Source: Lactiplantibacillus nangangensis (GTDB lineage: Bacteria > Bacillota > Bacilli > Lactobacillales > Lactobacillaceae). From it: a stretch of 64,000 nucleotides of DNA. The position numbers and the translations under genes were made by a program. A model generated the notes under the pieces. It was given only the letters and a program-made list of their open reading frames with translations. It ran no database searches and was not told the origin of the DNA. Where the stretch lies: positions 124,001 to 188,000 of the forward strand of contig NZ_BJDI01000007.1 in NCBI RefSeq assembly GCF_005405065.1, written 5' to 3'. Positions 42,985 through 51,693 of this stretch are shown piece after piece. Positions within the stretch are counted from its first letter, which is position 1, and the number at the start of each line of letters is the position of its first letter.

Positions 42985-43683
42985 TTGTTCTATTCATTTT
43001 TTGATCCAACTTATTTACTGGTCATCATTGGTCTAGTGATTTCCATGGCAGCTTCCGGCTATGTTAATCGGACATTCCGCCATTACGATAGTTATCGTAG
43101 TCAGTCCAACACCACTGGTAGTGATGCGGCACGCTTTATCTTATCGCAGTCTGGCATCAACGACGTCGGCGTCCAAGGAATCAGCGGGGATTTAACGGAC
43201 AACTATAACGGCCAAACGAAAATCTTAAGCTTATCTGAATCAACCGCTAATTCAACCTCAGTCGCGGCCATTGGTGTTGCGGCGCACGAATGCGGGCATG
43301 CGGTACAAGATCACGTCAATTATTGGCCGATGCGTTTACGGACGGCTCTAGTCCCTGCCGCTAATTTAGGCTCAACAGCATCGTTACCGATTATCATCGT
43401 CGGCGTACTCTTGAGTTACAATCAAGTCTTGATCCATCTCGGGATTCTGCTCTTTTCACTGGCGTTACTCTTTCAATTAGTGACCCTGCCAGTGGAATTC
43501 AACGCCTCTCGTCGCGCACTGAAAATCTTGTCAGACGGGCAAGTCTTAACACGTGACGAAGTTCCCATGGTCCGAAAAGTCTTAGTGGCAGCTGCCTTAA
43601 CCTACGTGGCTGCAGCACTTTCGACCTTCTTACAACTACTCCGATTAGTGCTATTATTTGGCGGCAATCGTGATGATGATTAA
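42985..43683 (+). CDS. YugP-type zinc metallopeptidase
   Basis: 232 residues from TTG 42985 with AAGGAGTG 11 bases upstream. One N-terminal and two to three C-terminal membrane helices flank the zinc motif AAHECGHAVQDH (HExxH), followed by a Glu in LPVEFNASRRA as likely third ligand. This is the neutral zinc metallopeptidase 2 family (YugP). Its substrates are unknown, probably membrane proteins. It sits between sRNA-like units C and D. Confidence 0.92.
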   Translation: MFYSFFDPTYLLVIIGLVISMAASGYVNRTFRHYDSYRSQSNTTGSDAARFILSQSGINDVGVQGISGDLTDNYNGQTKILSLSESTANSTSVAAIGVAAHECGHAVQDHVNYWPMRLRTALVPAANLGSTASLPIIIVGVLLSYNQVLIHLGILLFSLALLFQLVTLPVEFNASRRALKILSDGQVLTRDEVPMVRKVLVAAALTYVAAALSTFLQLLRLVLLFGGNRDDD

Positions 43684-43769
43684 GGTCTTAACAAAGGCTT
43701 AGTGAATTCTTCATGGCATTGAACGGATTCAGTCACATATTCTTCACACGGTCTGGTTATGATGGCATC

Positions 43770-43924
43770 ATAGCAATTGAGGAACACCTCAACGAGCTAT
43801 AACACAACCTAAAATTTTTCATTTACTCCTCCAAAGTAATGAAATTCATAGTGGCATGTGACTCCCCATCACATGTCTACCCTACTCCTTTTTCCACCGT
43901 ATTCCCCGATACGGTGGTTTTTTA
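43770..43924 (+). ncRNA. sRNA-like unit D
   Basis: Promoter TATGAT at 43758-43763. Hairpin 1 TTTCATTTA/TAATGAAA with loop CTCCTCC (43826-43832). Hairpin 2 CATGTGA/TCACATG with loop CTCCCCA (43862-43868). The linker CCCTACTCCTTTTT follows, then terminator CCACCGTAT/ATACGGTGG-TTTTTT. It has three separate anti-Shine-Dalgarno patches. It follows the YugP gene by about 85 bases. Confidence 0.78.
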
Positions 43925-43927
43925 TCG

Positions 43928-44057
43928 GCAAGAGTGTGAGGTAAAGCGGGTTGAGGATGAGCATTGCCTAGTATCATCAATTACTCGGTGGATTTCCGAG
44001 TGGTTGATGATGCGTAGCAAGCGGAGTCCTCAGCTTTGCCGAACACGTTTCGACTAT
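43928..44057 (+). repeat. 126-bp covarying structured element, copy D
   Basis: Starts CAAGAGTG just after the unit D terminator. Outer stem GGTAAAGC/GCTTTGCC, then TGAGGAT/GTCCTCA, GAGCATTGC/GCAAGCGGA, ATCATCAA/TTGATGAT and ACTCGG/CCGAGT. It ends CGAACACGTTTCGACTAT. Confidence 0.85.
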
Positions 44058-44184
44058 TTAAATAAGCCCCACACTCCAACGTTAATTAATCAATGACCGA
44101 ACCATTTCCCAAGAATTTCAATAAATCGCTCAAGTCGCAGTCACGATACTTACCTTTTAACTATCAAACGGGTATACTAATGGC

Positions 44185-44324
44185 ATGGTGATTGAACTTG
44201 TCACTCAAACACCATATCTTTTTCATTTACTCCTCCAAAGTTAATGAAAATAATCTCGTTGGGCACTCCAACCTAGCGAAATGAACTACTCCTTTTGCCG
44301 TCGCGTAAAGCGATGGTTTTTTTA
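44185..44324 (+). ncRNA. sRNA-like unit E
   Basis: Promoter TATACT (44173-44178). Hairpin TTTTCATTTA/TTAATGAAAA with loop CTCCTCC (44230-44236), then GTTGG/CCAAC, the linker CTACTCCTTTT and terminator CCGTCGC/GCGATGG-TTTTTTT. It ends 100 bases before the alpha/beta-hydrolase gene. Its promoter block diverges from B-D. Confidence 0.72.
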
Positions 44325-44425
44325 TTTGCAAAAATAATAATTTCACCTAGTTATTTTCAGAAAAGTTGCAATCACAAATCCCAACGTAGTATCATGACCT
44401 AGTAAGAAATTAAGGAGTTGATACT

Positions 44426-45364
44426 ATGAAAAAGCGGAGTTGGGTCGCGGCTTTAGGCACCCCCCTCGCCTTATTTTCAGCCACATTAATCGCTAGTGAA
44501 AAGTTATATAACTTTGCTTTCAAACGGGTCGATTACGTGCCAGAAACTTCTGCGGATAAGCAAAAGTACGCAGATGCTTATTGGTCATACGTGGACTGGC
44601 TACATCGTCAACCTGTTCAGGATTGGCAGCTGACTCTCGATGACGGGACCAGTCACTTGGTGGCAAAATATGTGCCAGCCAAAAATACCAGCCGCCGAAC
44701 GGTCATTATTTCCCATGGTTATAAAGGTGACGGTGAAACGATGGCGAACTATGCTTATATGTTCCATAACATGGGATATAACGTTTTGTTGCCCGATGAC
44801 CGTGGCCACGGTAAAAGTTCCGGCAAGTACATCAGCTTCGGTTGGCAAGACCGCCGCGACTATTTGGAATGGGTCAACCAAGTCATTGATCAAACGGGTT
44901 CGCAAACTGAAATCGTCCTCTTTGGTGTCAGCATGGGCGGTGCCACGGTTGAAATGATGAGCGGTGAAACGTTACCACCACAAGTCAAAGCCATCATCGC
45001 AGATTGTGGCTATACCAGCATTGAAGAGGAACTTGCCTACTTGCTCAAACGACAATTTCATTTGCCAAAATATCCCTTCGTCCCGATCGTTAGTTTTATC
45101 AATCGGCATCGCATGGGCTACTTTTTGAGCGACGTCAGTTCTGTGGAACAGTTACGCCACAACAAACTCCCAATTTTCTTCATTCACGGCGAAAAGGATG
45201 TTTATGTCCCTAGCTGGATGCTCAAAAAGAATTATCAAGCTGCCGGCGGTCACAAAGAAATGTGGCAAGTACCGAATGCCACCCATGCCGAAAGTTTCTG
45301 GATTGACCCAGCAGCCTATGAAAAACACGTTTCTGCTTTCTTAAAACGTGTCTTGTCTGATTAA
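44426..45364 (+). CDS. Membrane-anchored alpha/beta hydrolase
   Basis: 312 residues. An N-terminal hydrophobic anchor (about 7-27) precedes an alpha/beta-hydrolase with oxyanion region SHGYKGDGETM, DDRGHGKSSG and the nucleophile in FGVSMGGATVEM. The acid is in HGEKDVYVP and the His in NATHAESF. It is a complete catalytic triad, unlike the DUF915 protein at 7684. It is probably an esterase or peptidase-like hydrolase facing outward. AAGGAG precedes the ATG. Confidence 0.92.
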   Translation: MKKRSWVAALGTPLALFSATLIASEKLYNFAFKRVDYVPETSADKQKYADAYWSYVDWLHRQPVQDWQLTLDDGTSHLVAKYVPAKNTSRRTVIISHGYKGDGETMANYAYMFHNMGYNVLLPDDRGHGKSSGKYISFGWQDRRDYLEWVNQVIDQTGSQTEIVLFGVSMGGATVEMMSGETLPPQVKAIIADCGYTSIEEELAYLLKRQFHLPKYPFVPIVSFINRHRMGYFLSDVSSVEQLRHNKLPIFFIHGEKDVYVPSWMLKKNYQAAGGHKEMWQVPNATHAESFWIDPAAYEKHVSAFLKRVLSD

Positions 45365-45411
45365 AAAAATCGTTATTTTCAAGTTAATTCAACCTGAAAA
45401 TAACGATTTTT
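45365..45411. terminator. Bidirectional terminator
   Basis: AAAAAATCGTTATTTTCAAG pairs with TGAAAATAACGATTTTTT, between the hydrolase gene and glxK. Confidence 0.9.
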
Positions 45412-46526
45412 TAGTGGTTAGCCACTAATATCCGGGCTAAACGATCAGCCATTTTGGCTAGATTCGCTGGGCCTTGTTGCATCGCTTCGGCTAAAGTCGA
45501 AACATGATCGACAATCGGCAACACTGCTGTCACCCCATGCGCCGCAAAAGCCTGATTATCGCCCTTTTGATTACCTACCAATAAATAACAATTTTTATGA
45601 GCCGCCTGGGCCAGTTCACTAATCTGAATCGGAACTTTTCCCATGAAGCTCTGATCATCGACCTGTCCCTCACCCGAGATGGCAAAATCAACTTGTTCAA
45701 CACTGGCAGCAAGTTGACTTAACTCGGCAATTAGTTTGAAGCCCGACTTCACTTGGGCATTCAGAAAATAACGCAATGCAAAGCCAATACCACCAGCAGC
45801 GCCATCACCGACATGCGCACTCACCTGACCAGTTGTAACCGTCATATAGTGCTGCATCGCCTGATCGTAGGCGGGCACATCCGCCTGTGCCAGTCCTTTT
45901 TGTGGGCCAAAAATCGCAGCCGCGCCTTCGTCACCCGTTAAAGGATTCGTAACATCCGACGCGTTGATAAACGTCACTTCAGCTAAGTTTGGTAATACCG
46001 CAGTCGTGTCGACCCGAGCAACGTGCCCTAAGTCCGCGCCAACCATAGCTAAGGCCTGATTCTGATCGTCATAGAATCGATACCCGAGCGCCCGTAAAAT
46101 CCCGGCACCGCCATCCACCGTGCCACTACCACCTAGACCGATGATAATTTGTCGCGCACCATGTTCAATGGCGGCCTTAATCAATAGTCCCGTCCCATAA
46201 GTATTCGCTGCGGCCGGTGTTTGACCGTCGCTGATAAATTGAATGCCAGAAGCGGCCGCTACTTCAATCACGGCTAATTTTTTTGCGGCAAAATAACCAT
46301 AATTAGCTTGAATCGGTCGCTGGTAAATATCAACGGTCGAGACAGTCACGCGTTCACCGCCAGGCTGATTGGCTAGAAATGCCGCTACCGTCCCTTCGCC
46401 ACCATCCGCAATGGCAACTTGTTTGGCACTGATGCCATGCTTAGCCAGTGCTTTCGCGACCAGTTGATTAGCTTGAATACTCGTCATTGAGTTTTTAAAT
46501 GAATCAATTGCGATTAATGCTTTCAT
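45411..46526 (-). CDS. glxK: Glycerate kinase (GlxK/GarK family)
   Basis: 371 residues. Family motifs: IAIDSFKNSMTSIQAN at the start, IADGGEGTVAAF, VAAASGIQFI, GLGGSGTVDGGAGILRALGY and SGEGQVDDQSFMGKVPI. It phosphorylates D-glycerate to 2-phosphoglycerate (or 3-phosphoglycerate) with ATP. Lying downstream on the same strand as the mannosylglycerate genes, it could consume the glycerate they release. Confidence 0.94.
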   Translation of the reverse strand: MKALIAIDSFKNSMTSIQANQLVAKALAKHGISAKQVAIADGGEGTVAAFLANQPGGERVTVSTVDIYQRPIQANYGYFAAKKLAVIEVAAASGIQFISDGQTPAAANTYGTGLLIKAAIEHGARQIIIGLGGSGTVDGGAGILRALGYRFYDDQNQALAMVGADLGHVARVDTTAVLPNLAEVTFINASDVTNPLTGDEGAAAIFGPQKGLAQADVPAYDQAMQHYMTVTTGQVSAHVGDGAAGGIGFALRYFLNAQVKSGFKLIAELSQLAASVEQVDFAISGEGQVDDQSFMGKVPIQISELAQAAHKNCYLLVGNQKGDNQAFAAHGVTAVLPIVDHVSTLAEAMQQGPANLAKMADRLARILVANH

Positions 46527-46538
46527 TGGAACACCTTC

Positions 46539-46901
46539 TCATTTTTTCTGTCGTTGAATTTCCAAGGTTTGTGTTGTCCCAGTAATCGGAACCAGTTGGA
46601 AATTTTTGCCTTGATTGGCTAACGCGTAAGTACCTGCATAACGCCCGGTTTGAATGACCAAATCATCATCTGAATTAAAGTCATAAGGCCAACTTTCAAC
46701 ACTGCCATTGCACGTCTTAACGACTAATTTTTGCTTGGTAAACTTGGCTTGCCCCACCGTCATCCGCTTTGGTGTCGTCACCAGCAATTGCCAGTGCGCA
46801 CTTTTTAAGACTTCGGGATTACGCTGGTCACACGCAGCTAGACCCCCCAATAATAGTAACAGTCCCACTAGCAGGCTAAATTTAGTTGAATTTCGTTGCA
46901 T
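46539..46901 (-). CDS. Small lipoprotein of unknown function
   Basis: 120 residues from ATG 46901 (AGGGGGAA 9 bases upstream). Signal peptide with LAAC, lipidated Cys at 24. The exported part is a predicted small beta-rich domain containing one further Cys (KTCNGSVESWPYDF). I do not recognise it. It lies 12 bases upstream of glxK, so both may be transcribed together. Confidence 0.82.
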   Translation of the reverse strand: MQRNSTKFSLLVGLLLLLGGLAACDQRNPEVLKSAHWQLLVTTPKRMTVGQAKFTKQKLVVKTCNGSVESWPYDFNSDDDLVIQTGRYAGTYALANQGKNFQLVPITGTTQTLEIQRQKK

Positions 46902-46960
46902 CTGGTTACTTCCCCCTGTAGCCACAAGTATATGATAAGTGATATTTAAATAAATTAATA

Positions 46961-47005
46961 TGACAAAAAGGCCTTAATTCACGGTTTTACCGTTTAATTA
47001 AGGCC
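46961..47005 (-). terminator. Terminator of mngB
   Basis: On the minus strand GGGCCTTAATTAAACGG / CCGTGAATTAAGGCC then TTTTT. Confidence 0.85.
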
Positions 47006-47031
47006 CATACTACACTCACTTCATCAAAATA

Positions 47032-49635
47032 CTAATTTGCAATTTCAACAGTTCTAACAGAATTTGGTTTAACTGTTAGCCCAAGGTCAACCGGATCCTC
47101 GTTCAAATCAAGGACTTGCTTAACCTTCATTCCTGTCACTTCCAATTGACAGTCCTTGGCAGTTTGATTGTAAACCCGTACGATAATAGCATTTCGGTGT
47201 TCAGCGAACTTGACCGTGCTGAGTGTCAGTCCATAATCCACCAAAGCAAATAAGCTGTACGTTGCTGGCAACTCCTGTGTTGGCAAGTTCATATGCATCG
47301 CAACGTTTGGAATCTGATTATAGGTCACAACTGGCGTTAAGAAACCCTCTGCCAAGGCACTCAATGGGGTCCCATGACTCTGATTGAATACCAAGCCATA
47401 TGTTAAACTGAACGTACCATGACACTGCGAATCTGGTGTAGGGGCATTGATTCCGGAAGGTCGACCTGGTCGCCGAACCAAATTAGCCTTGCCCAAAACG
47501 CCTACTCCTCTGAACAAAGTAATCGCCAACGTCACATTATCCTCGTCTAATGCTTCATATTCACGTGAAGCAGCCGTAATCACCCCAACTTGCCGTTCAT
47601 CATCGCTAACACCAACATGTGATAGAAATGGGAAAATTGCATCTGGTCGCTCATCCCATTTTTCTGATTGCCAAATTTTTAAAGCAGTTTCATCAACCAC
47701 TGGACGTTGAATAACCCCGAATTGATTATCACTAGTTACTAGTTTCGAACTTAATTTGGTTGGAATAAGTAACCGTACGCGTAAATCATCGGCTTGATTC
47801 TCAATTGTCACTTTCAGCCCAATCACAGGTTGGTCAGCCGTGAGAGTTAACACTAACGAGACTTTTAAGAAACTTGTCAATTTCAAATCAGCCGTCTTCC
47901 ACGCATCAAGATTCTGAGGAACTGATACTTGATAACTAAGGACTAATTGACTGCTGTTTTTAGCAATTAATGAATCTACTTTTAAGTTTTTAACAAGCTG
48001 GCTTGCAAATAGCTTACGATTATCACCTAACGGTGAAAAGTCATACTCATCACCATCGTCCGCCTGAATCTCTAAATCCAAAACATTATTGTAAGTCGTT
48101 TGTGTCCGCTTATCTAAAATGGTCACAGTCCCATTGTCACGGGCAACAACTTGATAATCATTAGTCTCAATGGTCCGATCAAGTGTCGATTGAACGAGTC
48201 CAGGTAGCGATTGCGTCGTTGACTTAACCCCCAAGACTTCATATCCCATCGCTGGTAATTGGCGACTAAATTGAAGCTCATATTCATAAAATGGTTCATA
48301 ATTGCCGTGTGCCACAATTTGGCGGTCAATCAATCCTGGATCAATCTCTTTCTTCGCAACGATTTCAAATGCTAATAGTTTGCCATTGCTATCGCACAAT
48401 TGAAATTCCGGCAACTTCGTCACAATTTTAGCCGTCACAACGCGTTCACAGGCTTGTGGCACTAAATTAAAAATTGCTAACTTTTCATCGGCACCTTTAA
48501 TTGTGACTGCCTCAGTAATTTTCCGCTGATAGTATTGAATCAACCGATCCGTACGTTCTTCTGCGCGCCGGTAACGTGCTAGGATTTCTTCATTGACGAT
48601 GTCTGAGCAACAAGCACCCATACTATCATGCGCATGATTCTTCATAATTTCTTTCCAAATCAATTCAATCAGACCATGCTCATATTGAAATCCAAGCTTA
48701 GTCGCGATTGTCGCCAACGGTTCTAATGTATTGGTTAACTTATTTTCAATGCGCGTATTCATCACTTTTAAATCCATCCGGGTACTTTGAATACTCCGAT
48801 GAACCCGTTCATTTTTGCCATCCAGAAATTCACCACTCACAACATCTAGATTTGTGGCCTGTTCAATTGTCGAAAAGACATCATCATAACTCCCCAGTTG
48901 AAAATGACGGTCCGGATAAACTTGATTCAATGTCTTAATAACTGCTTCAATATTACGTTGAATTGGCATTTGATCATGACCATTTGGTAAGACGGCCTGT
49001 CCCGTTGATGAATAGTGATCAAACTTAGCCAACAATGGATCTAAACGCTCTTTTAATTCTTCCGGATTCGTTGGTAAATACTTTCCCGTCGCATAACCAG
49101 CTGGCAACTGATTGACCGAAACTGTTGATCCATCAGTGGACTGCCACTTAAATTGATTAGAAGTCGTACCTTTCCGTTCTGATAAGCCACGCCAAAAGAT
49201 AGATCTTTTAATCCCAAACTGATTTAAAATCATCGGCATTTGCGCACTTTGGCCAAATGAATCTGGCACATAACCAACTTTCATCGGTTGACCATACTGT
49301 TTACTATCAGCAATGCCATACAGAAGATTACGAGTAATCGATTCGGCACCAACAGCCATTTCATCCGTTTGCGTATACCACGGTCCAACAATCAATCGCC
49401 CTTGTTTAACAAGTGCTTTAAATCGATCTGCACCTTCCGGATGAGCTGAAAGATAATCTTCGATAATAACTGACTGGCCGTCCAAGACATAACTTGGATA
49501 GTCTGGATGTGTTTCCAACATCGTCATAATTTCTGGCATGTTATTAAGTAACAAAATTTGTGATTCTTCTGTTGAAAAATACCATTCCCGATCCCAATGC
49601 ATGTGGGGAACAACAAATATTTCTGTGACTTTCAT
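47032..49635 (-). CDS. mngB: GH38 alpha-mannosidase, probable mannosylglycerate hydrolase
   Basis: 867 residues, full length. Zinc motif VVPHMHWDREWYF at the N-terminus, nucleophile Asp in VGYVPDSFGQSAQ (about 128-140) and HDSMGACCSDIVN, then the beta-sandwich C-terminal domains. Bacterial GH38 enzymes next to a fructose-type PTS (MngA/MngB) split 2-O-(6-phospho-mannosyl)-glycerate into mannose-6-phosphate and glycerate. It follows the PTS gene by 27 bases. Confidence 0.9.
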   Translation of the reverse strand: MKVTEIFVVPHMHWDREWYFSTEESQILLLNNMPEIMTMLETHPDYPSYVLDGQSVIIEDYLSAHPEGADRFKALVKQGRLIVGPWYTQTDEMAVGAESITRNLLYGIADSKQYGQPMKVGYVPDSFGQSAQMPMILNQFGIKRSIFWRGLSERKGTTSNQFKWQSTDGSTVSVNQLPAGYATGKYLPTNPEELKERLDPLLAKFDHYSSTGQAVLPNGHDQMPIQRNIEAVIKTLNQVYPDRHFQLGSYDDVFSTIEQATNLDVVSGEFLDGKNERVHRSIQSTRMDLKVMNTRIENKLTNTLEPLATIATKLGFQYEHGLIELIWKEIMKNHAHDSMGACCSDIVNEEILARYRRAEERTDRLIQYYQRKITEAVTIKGADEKLAIFNLVPQACERVVTAKIVTKLPEFQLCDSNGKLLAFEIVAKKEIDPGLIDRQIVAHGNYEPFYEYELQFSRQLPAMGYEVLGVKSTTQSLPGLVQSTLDRTIETNDYQVVARDNGTVTILDKRTQTTYNNVLDLEIQADDGDEYDFSPLGDNRKLFASQLVKNLKVDSLIAKNSSQLVLSYQVSVPQNLDAWKTADLKLTSFLKVSLVLTLTADQPVIGLKVTIENQADDLRVRLLIPTKLSSKLVTSDNQFGVIQRPVVDETALKIWQSEKWDERPDAIFPFLSHVGVSDDERQVGVITAASREYEALDEDNVTLAITLFRGVGVLGKANLVRRPGRPSGINAPTPDSQCHGTFSLTYGLVFNQSHGTPLSALAEGFLTPVVTYNQIPNVAMHMNLPTQELPATYSLFALVDYGLTLSTVKFAEHRNAIIVRVYNQTAKDCQLEVTGMKVKQVLDLNEDPVDLGLTVKPNSVRTVEIAN

Positions 49636-49662
49636 GATTCAAAATCCTCTCCCAATTTATGC

Positions 49663-51573
49663 TTATTTTGCTAGTTTTTGTTTTCGTGTCACAATCAGTA
49701 AACCGGTTGAAATTAAGGCCCCAAGTAATGCGGCACCAAGCCAAATCAAGGCATTAACGACTGAGCCAACCCCGTTCTGTAACAGAAACATGGAGAAAAT
49801 CCCAGCACCGGGCACATTCAAACCAATCTGGAAGAATGCTACAATCCCACCAGTGACAATCGAGCCGCCAATAAATGAACCAATGACCCGAATTGGATCA
49901 GCCATCGCAAACGGAATCGCACCTTCTGTAATTCCAGCTAATCCCAGAATCCAAGTTTGATTACCAATTTCACGTTCCTCTTTAGAGAACAAATCTTTCC
50001 GTAAGTAACAAGCAGCGGAAACTGAGAAGGCAGAAACCATTTTAACTGAGGCAAAAATACAGTAAGGCACAAAATTACCATTTGCCATCGCACCTAAACA
50101 GAACGCATACGCGGCCTTGTTAACCGGACCGCCTAAGTCAAATGAAACCATTAGGCCTAAAATTGCTCCCAATAAAATGGCACTTGTTCCAGCCATGCCG
50201 TTCAATAGATTGACCAGACCGGTATTGATCAGTGCGACAGGTTTCCCGACAACGAAAAGCATCAATACACCAACAATCAAAGAACCAATCACGGGATATA
50301 CCCAAAAAGTGATAAATCCCGAAAAGACACCCTCACTCTTGATATGATTCTTCATCCATTTGATGAGATAACCCGCTAACAGCCCTGCTAACATCCCACC
50401 TAAGAAACCACTATTAATCATTGTGGCAGCTAAGCCACCTGCAAAACCCGGTCCCAAAGCTGGTTTATCAGCAATCGAATAAGCCATATATGCCGAAAGC
50501 ACCGGTACCATTAGGGTTCCCAACATATTGCTACCTAATGCCTTCAATAGGAATAGCCAACTACCATCATGAGCCGCTAAAGTTTGTAACCCGAAGAGCT
50601 GCGTCATCATGACCGCAATCGCACCAATCATCCCACCAGCGATAATAATTGGAATAATATAAGAAATACCAGTTAATACGGAATCCTTAATTTCAGTTCC
50701 GATAGATTTATGATCAGGTTCATCTTCACCGGTATTAGCTTGCGTCATCGAACCAGGAATATAATCGGCTGATTTATCCAATGCCTTTTGCATCACTTGA
50801 TCAGCATGTTTCAATGGTTCCGCCACCGGCACATCAACGACCGGTAAACCCTTAAAGCGGTCAGTTTCTTTTAAAGCCACATCATGAGCATAAATAATTG
50901 CACTTGCTTCATTAACTTGTTGCATTGAGATTCGATCTTCAATCCCTTTTGCACCCTGCTCTTCAACTTGAATCCGGAGACCTTTTTTGGTGGCAATCTT
51001 TTTTAAAGCCGCTGCAGCCATATAGGTATGTGCAATACCAGCAGCACAAGCTGTAATGGCTAGAATTAGCTTACCTTGACCTTCTACTGATGCGGATTGA
51101 GTTACTGTCTCAGCTTGATTTTCACCCAATAAATCTAACATGGCTTGAGCTGAATCAGCTTTCATCAAGCGATTACGATAATCCGTATCGGCTAACCGTG
51201 TTGATAGTTGGGCCAACATATCCAAGTGTTCAGCACCTTGATCATCTGCCGGAATCGCCAGTAAGAAGATTAACCGAACCTGATTATCCGGATTCAGACT
51301 TTCATAGTCTGTCACTGGTGTTTTTGTCCTCACGACGGTAAAACTAGCCTCCGACACAGTGGCTGATTTGCCATGTGGGATGGCTAACCCGTTCTCAAAA
51401 CCGGTTACTGATTCTGCTTCACGTTGATAAATGGCGTCTAAGAAGTCTGCCTCTGATTTAATTTTTCCTGCGACAAATAGCTTATGCGTTAAGAATTGGA
51501 ATACATCCGCCTTGGTCGCTAAATCCTGATCAAGGGAAATTAAATCTAAGGATGTTGCTTTCGTTAAATCCAT
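49663..51573 (-). CDS. mngA: Fructose-family PTS EIIABC, probable mannosylglycerate permease
   Basis: 636 residues from ATG 51573 (a GTG lies one codon earlier; GGAGG upstream). IIA domain (1-145) with phospho-His in GLAIPHGKSA. IIB (about 168-265) with active Cys in LAITACAAGIAHTYMAAAAL. IIC (about 295-630) with about nine to ten helices and GGPVNKAAY. The layout equals E. coli MngA. Specificity is inferred from the adjacent GH38 gene. Confidence 0.9.
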   Translation of the reverse strand: MDLTKATSLDLISLDQDLATKADVFQFLTHKLFVAGKIKSEADFLDAIYQREAESVTGFENGLAIPHGKSATVSEASFTVVRTKTPVTDYESLNPDNQVRLIFLLAIPADDQGAEHLDMLAQLSTRLADTDYRNRLMKADSAQAMLDLLGENQAETVTQSASVEGQGKLILAITACAAGIAHTYMAAAALKKIATKKGLRIQVEEQGAKGIEDRISMQQVNEASAIIYAHDVALKETDRFKGLPVVDVPVAEPLKHADQVMQKALDKSADYIPGSMTQANTGEDEPDHKSIGTEIKDSVLTGISYIIPIIIAGGMIGAIAVMMTQLFGLQTLAAHDGSWLFLLKALGSNMLGTLMVPVLSAYMAYSIADKPALGPGFAGGLAATMINSGFLGGMLAGLLAGYLIKWMKNHIKSEGVFSGFITFWVYPVIGSLIVGVLMLFVVGKPVALINTGLVNLLNGMAGTSAILLGAILGLMVSFDLGGPVNKAAYAFCLGAMANGNFVPYCIFASVKMVSAFSVSAACYLRKDLFSKEEREIGNQTWILGLAGITEGAIPFAMADPIRVIGSFIGGSIVTGGIVAFFQIGLNVPGAGIFSMFLLQNGVGSVVNALIWLGAALLGALISTGLLIVTRKQKLAK

Positions 51574-51625
51574 CACACGCTACCTCCTATGAAATTCCTT
51601 TGTTACTTACACTATAAGGCCCTTC

Positions 51626-51639
51626 AGAAAGCGCATTCA
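51626..51639 (-). promoter_or_regulatory. cre site upstream of mngA
   Basis: TGAATGCGCTTTCT fits TGWAARCGYTWNCW with one mismatch. It lies just upstream of a TATAGT hexamer (about 51612-51617), overlapping the -35 region. CcpA repression is inferred. Confidence 0.6.
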
Positions 51640-51654
51640 TTTTTGCAAAAAAAT

Positions 51655-51690
51655 ATACTTGCCTCCAGCTAAGAAGCAAGTATCCGTGTA
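51655..51690 (-). terminator. Terminator of the RpiR regulator gene
   Basis: On the minus strand ATACTTGCTTC / GGCAAGTAT then a long T run. It separates the regulator from mngAB. Confidence 0.8.
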
Positions 51691-51693
51691 AAA

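Noticed and set aside
43839-44096. 85-codon frame across sRNA-like unit D
   Set aside because: It spans the hairpins, the terminator and structured element D; its start lies inside the hairpin and no ribosome site precedes it.
44426-45364. Suspected pseudo-hydrolase like the DUF915 protein
   Set aside because: The elbow GVSMGG, acid and His motifs are all intact.
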